From Collybia mongolica (taxonomy: Eukaryota > Basidiomycota > Agaricomycetes > Agaricales > Clitocybaceae), in contig JAAXNY010000001.1 of the NCBI GenBank assembly GCA_013420905.1, positions 7,626,001 through 7,690,000 of the forward strand: DNA of 64,000 nucleotides, given 5' to 3'. Shown piece by piece: positions 24,043 through 36,400 of the stretch (positions are counted from its first letter, which is position 1; the number at the start of each line of letters is the position of its first letter). A program made the translations under genes and the position numbers. The notes under the pieces were generated by a model. The model did not search any database. It had not been told where the DNA came from and worked only from the letters and a program-made list of their open reading frames with translations.

Positions 24043-26206
24043 TTACGCAACTACTTCCCCCCTCCCTTCGGGGCGATACTGGATCATATTCGGGAATTGG
24101 TTGAAAACCATCTAGTCACCGTTAGACGAGTTTCTGGCGTACACAAACAATAGCATACCTCTCTGTAAGAATCTCGCATCCTCATTCGCATCAAACACTT
24201 CGACGGAACAGTCTTGCTCTCAGCGCTGAACCAGGCCTTTCTGAGACCATGATCGACAGGAATGATTGCCTCCATGTGTCGCCTGAGCATCTCCCAACCA
24301 CGGCCATTGTGATGGAGCCCAAGTACTCGGATCAGACGCTGGATATGGTTGTGGACAAAAGTGTGATAGAACTTAGGGTAGGTCTCTTCCAGTGTCTCCG
24401 TGATGACACAGTGATCGGGAAGGAATTCGAAGTTGACCCCAGTGGTAGCGCAAAGCGTTGCGGGGTGGATGCGGAGCCCGCCAAGGTCGCGCACAACGAA
24501 TCCCAGAGGTTCGCCAGTGGTTGAATCAGCACGTAGAAGTACATTTTGAGCATGCGCTTCAAACGAAACCCCATTGTAAATCAAGGGAGGGAGAAGTGCT
24601 TCGCAAGCGAGCTCAATATACCTGCGAGATAGCATTGAGAATCGGGGGATTTGGTCATAAAAGATAATTACCGATCTAAGAACGTTGCACGTTTCTCTTC
24701 CGTATCAAGCCCAAAAGCATGTTCAACGGCCGAGACTCCGGACGGTACTCCGGCATGATCCATTTCTAATAGAGACGCACAGACGATAAGCGACTGTCCC
24801 TCCAGTGGCTCGAACTCCTCTCTTAGGACTGCTGTAAAGTGCTTTGCAAGCTCTGGATTTTCTGAGTGATAGACCGCACTCGCAGGCTCGCACTCAATCG
24901 ACAAGATTGCAGGATCATAAGAGAGCCTCGGAACAACATCTGTCGAAAACCGTGGGCCGAAATCGGCTGTGAAATGTGAAATCGTCCGTAGCGAAGACGA
25001 TATTTTGACCCCGACAGCCAATTTGAGAGATAGCCCAGGAAGTTCGGGGATAACAACAGTTCTATAGAGGCACGATCAGATAACGAGCAATACCCCACAT
25101 GGTTCACAAACCTGATACTAGACTGGGCAAGAGCTTGGAGGCTAATGTCGGGGTGGAGAACTTCAACATCATGGAACTTGCTCGCGATATTTGGGACCTG
25201 TAACTCATGGACTGGCATGAATACAGACGAGGGGTTGTTAGGTAGTTGGCGTCCAGATTTCACAGCTGCCTTTTCTGCTAGGGCATGCATATGAGATTCA
25301 AAAGGCCCGAGAAGGTCGAGACTGGTCCGTGGGACCCGTACGAAACGGATACGAGGATGGTACCAATCATATTCTAGAACACTCGAAGGAAGCATTCGCG
25401 CACGATGCATCTATCCTTACATATCAGCATCAGTCAATGACAAAGCCACCCGAGACTCACCGGATGGGTTGGGTGACCGGCCACGAGACTTTGCTCCCAT
25501 TCGATGGGGGATGATGTCAATGTAGGGCAACGAGGAGGAGATTGGAAAGACAACACTTTTAGCGATGTCAGTTTCACACCTCACCAAAAGCGCACGATAC
25601 ATACACTGCCAATCATATGAGCTTTGGAGTTCCTTTTCGATGGCCTCGCGAAGAGTATCTTGAATGACAACGCCATCAACAAATTTCTTCCAAAGTTGAA
25701 CGGGGTCAGAAGCTTTTCTTAGCATATTGAATCCGCCAAGCTCCCAAGGAGGGGGGATCAGGCATGCCAAGATTGCTTTCTGAAGCTTGGTCTACAAAAA
25801 GATGTCCGTGAACGAGATATGACGCAACTAGGATGCGCGCAAGTACCTGGCCCGAATCCCCTGACGTTGCCTCGGACAGCTCATAAATCTCAGGGAACAT
25901 GTCGAGCGGGTCAACGAGACCGACCGGACGCCCGTGCTTGGACGTACCAGTATCACCTAAAACGGGAGGGTGGCGAAGGGGAACGACGGCGAAGACGTCG
26001 TTTGGACGGAGGGCTCGATCAATGACGGGCTTCTCTGAGATGAGGTGAGTGGATAGAACGACCAGCACGCCAGATATCTCCGGTAAATCTGGGATGGCTA
26101 TGTAAAGGCCGCGAAGAATCTGTTCTGTTACGAGGCATGATAGGAGGCGAGATATAACAGCAAAAGCTGCGTGCTGAGGGGGAGGTAGGCCTGATCCGGA
26201 CGACAT
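24043..26206 (-). CDS. IucA/IucC-type NIS siderophore synthetase, copy A
   Basis: Predicted 620-residue enzyme of the NRPS-independent siderophore synthetase superfamily, which activates a carboxylate (often citrate) with ATP and joins it to an amine or alcohol. Seven exons: 26206-25847, 25791-25605, 25555-25461, 25410-25112, 25061-24672, 24621-24159, 24111-24043. Phases agree and there are no internal stops. Motifs in order: EWEQSLVAGHPTHPMHRAR (the GHPxHPxxKxR ATP-loop signature), FMPVHELQ, VKISSSLRTIS (S-x-RT motif), GVSFEAHAQN (EAHxQN), GFVVRDLGGLRIHP, and a C-terminal FhuF-like helical part FVHNHIQRLIRVLGLHHNGRG. Length is normal for the superfamily (about 580-650). All splice positions match copy B at 27611-29823, so the two are tandem duplicates. 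A TTTAAATA element lies about 45 bp upstream of the start. The acyl and amine substrates cannot be told from sequence. Confidence 0.87.
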
Positions 26207-26408
26207 CCTATAATTCTCGAACGGAGGAACCAAGGGGGCAAAAGATTGATATTTAAACCAATGGCAGCCAATAGTGTTGCGGTGGAAAAATCGGTCGGTG
26301 GTGGAAGTGGCGAGATTTTCTTGGCAGGTGAACGTGACAACTCCAGAAAACGTGCTTTGACTTGACCATAGGCCAGCGGGCGTGGAAGAAAGAACTGAAA
26401 AAGTGTAA

Positions 26409-27429
26409 TCACGACATGTAGGGGTGATTCCTGAAAAAAATACCAACTTTGAAGTCGTTGCGATGTAAGTGTGGATCCCGATGACGGCTAAATGTCCCAG
26501 CCCCAGGTCGGACGATCCAGATGAACCAGAAAGATTGAGATCCCACCCAGGATAAGAAAGAATAGGAAATTAGCACCGGGGAGGCTGAAGATTTGTTCAC
26601 ACCGCACTCGATCTTGGAGCGATGGGAAGTGTCGTGACAGAACTCAGGCGATCCAACAATGAAGCGTGTACCAATAACGTCGCTGTTTGGAAGAGAGATC
26701 GAGTAACCAAATTTACAACCTGAATTAGAGTAACATCGGCATCATCGTAAGTGGCAAGCGAGGGTTTCAGTGTGTCTGACGCATGGGGAAAGTCTGGAAA
26801 AAGTCTACCGGTCCGACTGGACTCCATTGCGCAGTTAGTGCGCCGAAGGTCGGGATTCGGAAATGTCGGATATTGAAATGAAGATCCGGGGCCCGACCGG
26901 CTCATCCAAAGGTTAACTTGAACGTATGTGAGAGCCAAATTGGCATTGGGAGCAAGAGTATAGGGTATATGTGATACCAAAGATCATCAAATGGTCCGTT
27001 ACCAAGGTGGGGGCATTGAATTGTACACTTTTCCAGAGGTAGGAGCCGGGGATCTGGCGAAAGACACCGTAGTCGGCATCGATATATTTTAGAACATGAG
27101 GTTCAGAGTTTGATTCTTGTACATCATACTGGAGATTGAGCCTTCTCCATGCCTGAGAAGAAAGCGCTTTGGCTGACGCAGGAGTGGCGGGATGGTTCTC
27201 ATGCGCGAAGGGAAGCTCAAACAAGGTCAACTTCGAACCCGTCATAAAAATGGGCTTGGAGCTCCTTTCTGATAGATTAACAAAGCCAGGAGCGAGGACC
27301 CGTTGAAATTCAGGAAAAATGTTCCCCGACAGTCACTCCGTGGGGTGTAACGAGTTCGAAAATCCCACCATGGTGTGAAGGGTGAGGCTGAATCAGGTTT
27401 GACGCCGGAGATTTAGGGAAATCGTCCAT
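26409..27429 (-). pseudogene. Decayed gene of unknown family between the two NIS genes
   Basis: Coding-like stretches run in order on the minus strand. From 27429: MDDFPKSPASNLIQ to FELVTPHGVTVGEHFS. After a one-base frame shift near 27325 the reading continues EFQRVLAPGFVNLSERSSK and on through VLKYIDADYGVFRQIPGSY and VTDHLMIF. A possible intron (about 26978-26920) leads to VNLWMSRSGPGSSF and further to DDADVTLIQ. A last stretch (DVIGTRFIVGSPEFCHD) needs an intron whose phase I could not make fit. No domain was recognised. I read it as a broken gene, but a sequencing error at the frame shift would leave a short real gene. It sits within about 0.2 kb of both synthetase genes on the same strand. 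Confidence 0.45.
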
Positions 27430-27610
27430 TCAGTGACCCTTGGAACCTTGTGGTGTTGCGGATGTTGAGGGAGGCATGCCAGCGTCAAGTGTGAATACGC
27501 TGTGTAGTTGAAACTCCGCGAGCGTGACCCATAACTTTGCGGCACAAATAGATTGTTTCATGGTTAAAAAAACGTTGCATACATAGGGCATAATAGGTAG
27601 ATAATTCTAA

Positions 27611-29823
27611 TTAAACATCATCAACGCTGACTCCTCGGTAGTGGATGAGGTTCGGGAAAGGACTGTGAAGATGCTTTTGGAACGTCTTTAATGTGTAATT
27701 CAACTCAATGAATAAGAGGACTCACGAAGCGATACATGCCCACCATACGCATTCTTAGGAAGCATTTGGATGGGAGAGTCTTTCTCTCAGGCGAGAGCCA
27801 CGCAGCATAAAGTCCATGGTCTTTCGGGATTAATTCGTTCAAGTGGTGTCGAACGACCTCCCAGCCTCGGCCGTTGTAATGCAGCCCGAGCACGCGGATG
27901 AGCTGCTGCAGGTGATTGTGAAAAACTGTGTGGTACATCCGTGTGTAAACATCGTCAAGGTCTTCGGCGATAATTGAGTGGCCTTCAAGAAATTCCAGAT
28001 CAACGCCGGTTGTTGCTTTTAGTGTTTCAGGGTGGACACGTAAACCACCGAAATCGCGAATGATGAACCCACGGAGCTCTTTCGTAGCCAGATCAAACCG
28101 TGCCAAGCAATTCTGTGGGTGACACTCGAATGCTACACCATTATTGAGAACAGATGGTAGGAATGCCTCGAAAAATACGCGAATGAACCTATCAAAATAT
28201 ATTATTATACAATCGTGAGATATCTTTGATGGTACGCACTTGCTCAACCAATCTATACGTTTCTCTTCTGTATCGAGGTCGAAGATGCGGACAACCGGGG
28301 GAATATGACCATCTTCGCCGCTGTGGCCATTCTCGACGAGGGCTGTGCAGACAATCAATCTTTCTCCGCGTTCCTCGCTTGTGTTCTCATGAGCCTCCCG
28401 GATGATCGCTGCACAGTGTTTCGCAATTTCGCCATCGGGGTGTGCGTGAACAACGCTTGCAAGCTCTTTCGCGACGGTGACTACTTTCGGGTCCATGGAA
28501 AGCACAGGAACAACGTGCTTTGAAAACCGCGGGCCCAGATAGGCTGACGCAGGAGAGATCGTTCGCACAGCAGATGTCAGTTTCAGCCCGACACCGAGCT
28601 TAAGTGAGAGTTCGTGATAGGCATCAGGAACTATTACAGACCTATTGAAATTGAAATGATCAGAAGGGGGGCTGAATCGCAAGAAGTACTCGCAATTACC
28701 TGACACTCTGTTGGCCAAATATAGGAATGCTGAAATCATTAGGAAAAATTTCTGCTTCGGGGAATTTGTCCTGGATATGCGTTACTTGTAATTCGTGGAC
28801 AGGGACGACGACGTATCCATCTCGGAGGGGCAATACCCGGCCAGCTGCTTTTGACATAGCAGTTATGATTGGCTGGGTATGCATTTCGAACTCGTAGGTT
28901 ATCTTAAGGTTATCCCTCGGGACTGCAACCAACCTCAGTTTGGTATTATATAAGTCATACTCTCCCGGTTCATATTCTGGAAGTGGAGGTAAGAAGTGCC
29001 GAGTCTTGTGCATCTGAAATGAGAGTGAGGTTATGATAAGACTAGAAATGTCGAGTTATTTACTGGGTGCGTCGGATGTCCTTCAACAATTGACTGTTCC
29101 CACTCGAGACTGGAAGAGAGAAACACAGGGGCTCGAGGTGGGTGCTCATAGGAATACTCTGTGCAAAAGTCAGCACTATACAAATGTAAGAAACGATATG
29201 AAACTGACTCTGCCATTTATAAGAACTATCGAACTCATCCGTAATATCTTTTAACATCTCCTCGTGCAACTGAGCACCCCTACCAAACTTCTCCCAGATT
29301 GAAATGGCACTCTTGGAGACAACGAGTTGCGTGGTACCAGAGATAGCCCATCCTGGACCAGAAAGTTTTTCCAAGATAGCAGATTTTAGATCTTGGTGCT
29401 AAGGTTATATATCAATAAAGGAGACGACTCGGCGGAGAAATGGACAGAATATACCTCAAGCTCTTTGGCTCCTAGCCCATCGGTGTCAATCTCAAAGACC
29501 AACGGGAGCATGTCGAGGGGATCTAGGAGCCCGATTTCTTTCCCTCTGGTATCGGTCCCATCGTGTCTAAAAACTGGGACATGTCGCAAGGGAACAACAG
29601 CAATGATGTCTTTGGACTCGCACGGTTGCTGAGTAGGAGGTTTGGAAGAGACGTCGTTGCCGAGGAGAACGCATATTCCAGTAGCTTCGAATCCGTGGAT
29701 TGGGAAGTAAAGGGCTCTGAGAAGCGATTCGGTGACGAGACCAGATATAAGTCGGGCGTTGACAGCGAATATGGCGCGATCTTGTGTGTTAAGAGCAGCG
29801 AACCTGAGTGCTGAGATTGACAT
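27611..29823 (-). CDS. IucA/IucC-type NIS siderophore synthetase, copy B
   Basis: Predicted 635 residues, complete. Exons: 29823-29455, 29398-29209, 29158-29064, 29013-28700, 28641-28240, 28188-27726, 27685-27611. Exons 3 (95 nt) and 6 (463 nt) have exactly the lengths seen in copy A, and all phases match. Motifs in order: SLEWEQSIVEGHPTHPMHKT (GHPxHPxxKxR signature), VVPVHELQVTH, LKLTSAVRTISP, LIVCTALVENGHSG, GVAFECHPQN (in place of EAHxQN), GFIIRDFGGLRVHP, HNHLQQLIRVLGLHYNGRG. The N-terminal half is the IucA/IucC ATP-grasp-like catalytic domain and the end is the FhuF-like domain. The divergence between copies A and B suggests an old duplication and possibly different substrates, for example successive condensations on one carboxylate. 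It shares a short divergent promoter region with the ABC transporter. Confidence 0.88.
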
Positions 29824-30415
29824 GCCTACGGTGCAATAGTTTCAGTCAATGTACTAAAGTTTTCTGGATGGTATAAAAGTGGCGAGTAATAAATATATAG
29901 TATCCACGATCTTAATGGATTTTCCGACTTACGGATTGGATACTGAAAAACATAGTCACCATCCCAGATTCAGTGTATTGTAATTCCATTTGAGCATGAT
30001 GATCCGATAACGCGAGTGTGGAGGCAATAAAGAAGATTTCGTCGCTCCCAGCTTATAGATCCAGAAAAGGCGTGTACTGCATTAACCTTTCATTCTCCCA
30101 TGAACGATGAAAACGATCCCAAAGCCTGTTGGTTGGTTACCCAAAAAAGTTTGGGAGCCTCCCACCAGTTTCGTGGGAACTATTCCTGTTTTAGTAACTC
30201 TTAGCCGAACGAACCTCCATTGGTCGTGTTGACATTTTTACTCCCACTGAACCAAAGGATTCGGTTGCATTATTCATAGCTGACCGCCTGTTATGTCCTT
30301 GCCCCTTGGCGCGAGGAAGTTGCATGGTGTAATTGACAATATCTTTATATTAGGAGAGACAGAAAATGAGCATATCTCGCACCCACTTTTTTTTTTTTGA
30401 ACCGCGGCCCCGAAT
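29824..30415. promoter_or_regulatory. Divergent promoter region, NIS copy B / ABC transporter
   Basis: 592 bp between two start codons pointing away from each other, the right size for a shared fungal promoter. On the minus strand a TATATATTTATT stretch lies about 65-80 bp upstream of the synthetase start. A T12 tract lies just before the transporter start. One GATA-type site is listed separately. Co-regulation is inferred from arrangement only. Confidence 0.5.
30002..30010 (+). promoter_or_regulatory. GATA-type site ATCCGATAA
   Basis: Differs by one base from ATCWGATAA, the known target of fungal iron-repressor GATA factors (Sre/Urbs1 group), and fits the looser HGATAR. It lies about 180 bp upstream of NIS copy B and 405 bp upstream of the transporter. 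A single 9-mer of this kind can occur by chance. Confidence 0.3.
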
Positions 30416-33400
30416 ATGGCTGAGGAAAAAACCCCTCCAATCGCAAAGTCCTCATCTAAGGAGGACATACGTTCAGATACACCGAAAGTCGAGTTTAAGC
30501 ACCACCCTAATGTTCAACTTGATTTTGGTCAAGAAGTAACCAGGTTTCGTACACGATGGTGGCAAATCTGGTGAGCAAGGTTTTCTCCACGGTCCAGCTT
30601 CAGGGCAAACCCGAACTAAATCTACGCGTTCAGGATTCCACGAGATCCTCCGCCAAGGCCACCAGCCTCGTTATCGGACGCCCCTGTATGTTCCCGATTT
30701 CTTTACACGTTTTATTCTGACGCATTATTTTCAGGTCACCCCACTGGCTTCTGCCTCAATCTTTTCTCAATTGACATATTCCTGGGTCACACCCTTACTG
30801 GTAAATCAACTCTTACCGCTAATTTAACATATTATTTATCAGCCGGGTAATGAGGTCTTGGGTTATCAAAGGACTTTGCAAGCTACAGATCTGTGGAAAG
30901 TTGACGAGACCCGCGAAACGCAACGGCTCTCTTCTACCCTAGATGCTGCTTGGGATCGCAGGAGGGCTGAGGCAGACGCGTGGAACGCGCGACTACTCTC
31001 TGGCGAGATCAAACCTGGAGTCTTTAAGCGCTTACTTTGGACCCTACGATCCCTTTCCTCAGGAACACGTTACGCAGACCGTCGTGCGTTTTACGAGACA
31101 CATTGGCGTGAAATCGACGGTAAAAGGGAAGCTAGCCTTGTTTGGGCCCTCAACGATACATTGGGTCATTTCTTTTGGAGCGCAGGAGCTTTCAAGGTTA
31201 AACCTTTTTTTTCACTTAATCGTTCTACGTTCTAAATACTCCCCAAAGGTTGTTGGAGATACTGCGCAGCTCATGGGTCCACTTTTAGTCAAGGTGCGCC
31301 GATTCTAAATGAAAAGATAACCTCTCTCACACCCATACGAGGCCATCATAAATTTCGCGAAGGCGCGTGCCAAAGCAAGGCAAGATGGGACTGAACTACC
31401 AGCAGTTGGTCGAGGTATTGCAATGGGTATTGGACTATCTTGCATTATCATCATAGTCAGCGTAGCGCAGCATCAGGTGCATTCCCTCTTGCGTTAATCG
31501 ATTCTATGCTCACATGAAACGAGTAGTTTTTCTGGCGCTCGATGACCACAGGTTGTCTTGCTCGAGGCGCTCTAATAAGTTCTATTTATAAACGCGGAGT
31601 CAATCTTACCGGGAAAGCTCGTTCTACGTTATCGAATTCAGACTTAATCAACCATATCTCAACAGATGTGAGTTCTGGTTTTGGCGGCTTAAAAAGTTTT
31701 TGCATCTGACCTGCTGTAGGTGAGCCGCATTGATGCGTGTGCACAGTGGTTTGTAAGTTCATTGTTTTCATATACTCCACGTCGTGTTTCTCAATGTTAT
31801 CAATAGCATGCAGGTTTGTGGAACTTCCTCAAATATTTGTGCTGGCCTTCATGTTAGATTGTGACAGGGTGGACGGCTCCCATTCAAGTGACAATATGTC
31901 TAATCATCCTTCTTGTCCAGGTGAGACGAATTTCCAAAGGCTTTCCAGAATGACCATCTCACCCTTTCCCATGTCCCATGTCCAGCTGGGTCCATCCGCA
32001 CTAGCCGGATTCGCCCTTTTCCTCTTCATTGCACCTATACAAGCCAGGGTCATGGCGTATCAATTGCGCGTTCGACGCACGTCAATGAAATTTTCTGATC
32101 AGCGAGCGAAGACTCTTCTTGAAGTTTTGGGTACGTTGGCTAACATATCCTCAGTACATCACTTTTTGACAATTTCTCCAACAGGTGCCATGCGCGTTGT
32201 CAAATACTTCTGCTATGAGTTACCATTTTTGGATAGTGCGTTCCCTCGTCCTCTTAACATGATAGGTTGTCTGATTTGTGCCGTCCAGGGATTCTTCACA
32301 CCAGGAAGAACGAACTACGGGGAATACGGAGGATTCAGAATTCCCAATCTGCGAAGTAACACCGGCTAATCTGGGTCTCACGGAGCTTTGATAACATTAA
32401 CCATTTTCAGTGCCGCATTCGCATATTCTATCCCAGTACTTGCGGCCACACTTGCATTCGTCACCTATACTCGGGTTACAGAAGGTTTTGATGTTGCCAT
32501 TATCTTTGCGTCTCTCAGTCTTTTTCAGGTAAGCACATTTGCCGGTTTAAAACCTTTATCTAATTTTCCCACTAGCTACTCCGACAACCCATGATGTTCT
32601 TGCCTCGCGCTTTGTCTGCCACGGCAGACGCTCGGAACGCCATAGCACGACTATCTGTGGTTTTTCACTCAGAAATCATGTCAGAAGTTCCCTTCACGAT
32701 CAACTCGGATCAGGAACACGCTCTTCAAGCTACCGACGTCACATTCGAGTGGGAGAATATTCCTTTACGCAAAGATGAGAAAGGCAAACCAGCAAAGATA
32801 CCGTCATCCGAGGTAACCTTGACCGGCCCGTTCAGGGTCCGTGATATCAATATGTCCATATCGCGAAGGAGCCTTGTGGCCATAGTAGGTCGTGTAGGCT
32901 CAGGAAAGTCGAGTCTTTTGCAGGGACTGATTGGAGAAATGAGAAAAACCTCTGGCCAGTTTTCATTTGGAGGGCGTGTTGCATATTGTCCACAATCTGC
33001 CTGGATACAAAACGCATCACTCGTGCGTGGAACCAATTACCCGAGCTGACCCCTATCTTACGATACATAAAAAAAGAGGGATAATGTTCTTTTTGGGCAA
33101 CCGTTCGAGGAAGAAAGATACTGGCGCGTCGTCGAACAAGCATGCCTTCTTCCGGATTTACACCTACTTCCCAATGGTGATATGACGGAGGTATGTACAT
33201 GTACGATCAAAATCGAGAAGACGAAACTCACCATACCTTTCCAAGATCGGCGAGAAAGGAATCAATCTGAGCGGTGGTCAGAAGCAAAGGGTCAGTGCCG
33301 ATTCATTGTTTTGTTCTCCTGTTGTCGGTTACTAAAGTATCCCCCCTAGGTCAATATTGCCCGAGCCTTGTATTATGACGCTGATGTCGTTATTTTCGAT

Positions 33401-36400
33401 GATCCGTTATCTGCAGGTAAATTTTGATCAACACTCTTCTGTTCTATTAACTCAAACTTTTTAGTTGACGCGCACGTTGGTAAGGCCCTGTTCCATGGCG
33501 CGATCCTCGATCTCCGAAAGCGGGGAAAATCAGTGATTCTTGTTACGCATGCACTTCATTTCCTTTCGAGTTGCGACTATATATACACCCTCCATGACGG
33601 TCGTGTTGCAGAACATGGGACATTTGATCAACTCATTTCCAACAAAGGAGAATTTGCCCGGCTCGACAAAGAGTTCGGCGGTAACGATTCTCAAGCCCCA
33701 TCGGACGAGAAGAAACAAACCATCACAGTACAGAGCATTGATGAAATAAAATTGAAGTCTGCGCAGGGTGCCGCCGGCAGCGGTAAACTCGACGGGAAGT
33801 TAATTGTCAAAGAGCGGCGCACTACTGGTGCCGTTTCACTGAAAGGTGCCTTGACACTATCCTCTCTTATTTGGATTTTGCCTACTAACCTGCCCAAAAA
33901 GTATATGGGTCCTACCTAGTAGCAGGTCATGGATACATCACGGCCCCGTTCCTACTACTCGCAATCATCCTCATGCAAGGAAGCCAAATCATGAACACGT
34001 ATACATTGGTCTGGTGGCAAGCAAAGTAATTCCGACCTTTACCCTTTGATATCTCAGATCTTATGAGCATAACTTTTTTTTAGCACATTCGATCGGCCAT
34101 TTGGGTTTTACCAAGGACTTTATGCTGGTTTGGGTCTATTCCAAGCACTTTTCACATTCATCCTGTGCGTCATATATCGAACGTTGATTGGCGACCCGAC
34201 CTCATTCATGTGCTAGGGGCATTGCGGTGGACACCCTTTCGTGGTTTGTGTCGCAGAATCTCCATCACGACTCTGTCCGGAATATATTTTACGCAACGAT
34301 GGCATTCTTTGATACCACGGTAAGCACTGAAAGCCTGTGGACCAGTTGCTTCAGCTAAAAGTAGAGATAAGCCGACTGGGCGGATTCTTGGCGTATTCGG
34401 CAAAGATATTGACAGTGAGGATTTATCTGAAGTCCCGGTATTCTTGACATTTAACCCAAATCTTACAAAATAGCTATTGATAACATGCTACCTGGTATGA
34501 GACTAGACGACTTGTCATGCATATATCAGCTGAAACAAATGGTGTTCAGTCTCCTTAAGATTGCGTAAGTCAACATTCTTTTATGATTTTCCTCCGACTA
34601 ATATTGGATTTAGTATTGTTGACTATTTCCAATGTGTTTGGAGCAGTTGTTATTATCTCAGTAATCGTCCCATACTTCAGTGAGTAGCATATCCAGGACT
34701 TCCATAGAAATTATCATGCTAATCGCTACCAGTTATTGTGGCGATCTTCATTTCCCTCGGTTATCAATATTTTGCGGCTTTTTATAGAGCTAGTGCCAGG
34801 GAGGTCAAGCGCCTTGGTAAGGCATGCTGTCCAACCATCACATATCCCAGAATTCAAAAGTTTATAGATGCTATGTTACGCTCCATACTATATGCCCACT
34901 TCTCTGAATCTCTAGCAGGTTTGCTTCGATTGGCCTTCATCCATACAAAATACTGATGTTACAATGCAAGGTCTCCCTACAATTCGAAGTTATGGTGAAA
35001 TCCCTCGCTTCATTCAAGAAAATATGTCTTATATCGACCTGGAAAATCGAGCATTGCTCCTCACCGTTACTAACCAACGGTACGATCATAAGTTCCATCA
35101 ACCGTTCGCTACTGAGTTTCTTGCAGCTGGCTGGCTATACGTTTAGATTTCTGTGGGGCCAGCTTAGTCTTCTTTGTGGTTATCGTTTCCCTTGAATCAA
35201 GGTTTCCTCTCATTTTAAACCTAGGTTGCTATGTTCGCTGTGGTCGGCGTTTCGGGAATAAGTCCTGCACAAGTTGGCTTGATCCTCACCTATACAAGTA
35301 TGTATTTATCGATGCTCGTCGATACGTCGCTCACGGACCACAAGCCACTCTTACCCAGCTCTGTGGACTTCTTACTCGGCAGTCTGCCGAAGTTGAGGTA
35401 TTATTTGCACTTCTCACTCGTCACGCGCTAACAACTGGGTTCAGAACTTCATGAACTCTGTGGAGCGAGGCAAGTCCTCATATATATTACGGGACCATTC
35501 ATTTACCTATGTTCCACAGTCGTGCATTACAGTCGAAACGATATGATAGATCAAGAGCCACCTCACGACATACCGGGTTGTCGGCCGTCTCCCCACTGGC
35601 CAGAACACGGAGCTATAGAATTCAAGGATGTTTCAATGAGTTATAGACCAGGACTCCCAAATGTATTGCATTCATTATCCATGGTCATCAAGGGTGGCGA
35701 AAAGATCGGAGTCGTTGGAAGGACAGGTGCAGGCAAATCGTCCCTTGCTTTGACTCTACTTCGAATTGTGGAGTATTCCGGATCTATCATCGTAGATGGG
35801 TAACTAGCTGACTTATCTTGTTTTTTTTTTCCTCTGGTGCTAACTCTCCTAAAGTGTAGATATAGGAAAGATTGGCCTCAGGGATTTACGCTCGAAAATG
35901 TCGATTATACCACAGGATGTAAGTCCCATAATGAGATACCTCTTAACACCACTAAAAGATTCGGAAATAATCAGCCAACTTTATTCAGCGGTATGCCGAC
36001 CTTATCCACACAAGTGGCTTCTCTAATGACTATCGTTAGGCACTGTGAGGACAGCTCTGGACCCCTTCTCCATCTACGAAGATGCTCAGCTATGGGATGC
36101 CTTGCGTCGTTCATTCCTGGTCGACTCGGGGCCATCGACTCCAGACACCATGTCAATGATTGAGTCTGCCGATACACATACGCATCAAGGCAGAATGACC
36201 CTCGACACCGTTATTGAAACCGAAGGTTCAAACCTGAGTGTTGGTGAAAGGTCCCTTCTCAGCCTCGCTCGGGCGCTCGTGAAGGACACAAGAGTTGTAA
36301 TACTTGACGAAGCAACGTAAGAGCTCAACTTCTGTTGTACTGACCCCCTTTGATGCATTATCTCCAGCGCGTCAGTGGATCTGGAAACCGACAAAAAGAT

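Noticed and set aside
29871..29877. TATAAAA near the NIS copy B start
   Set aside because: It is on the plus strand, pointing towards the transporter more than 500 bp away, so it is not a TATA box for the minus-strand synthetase.
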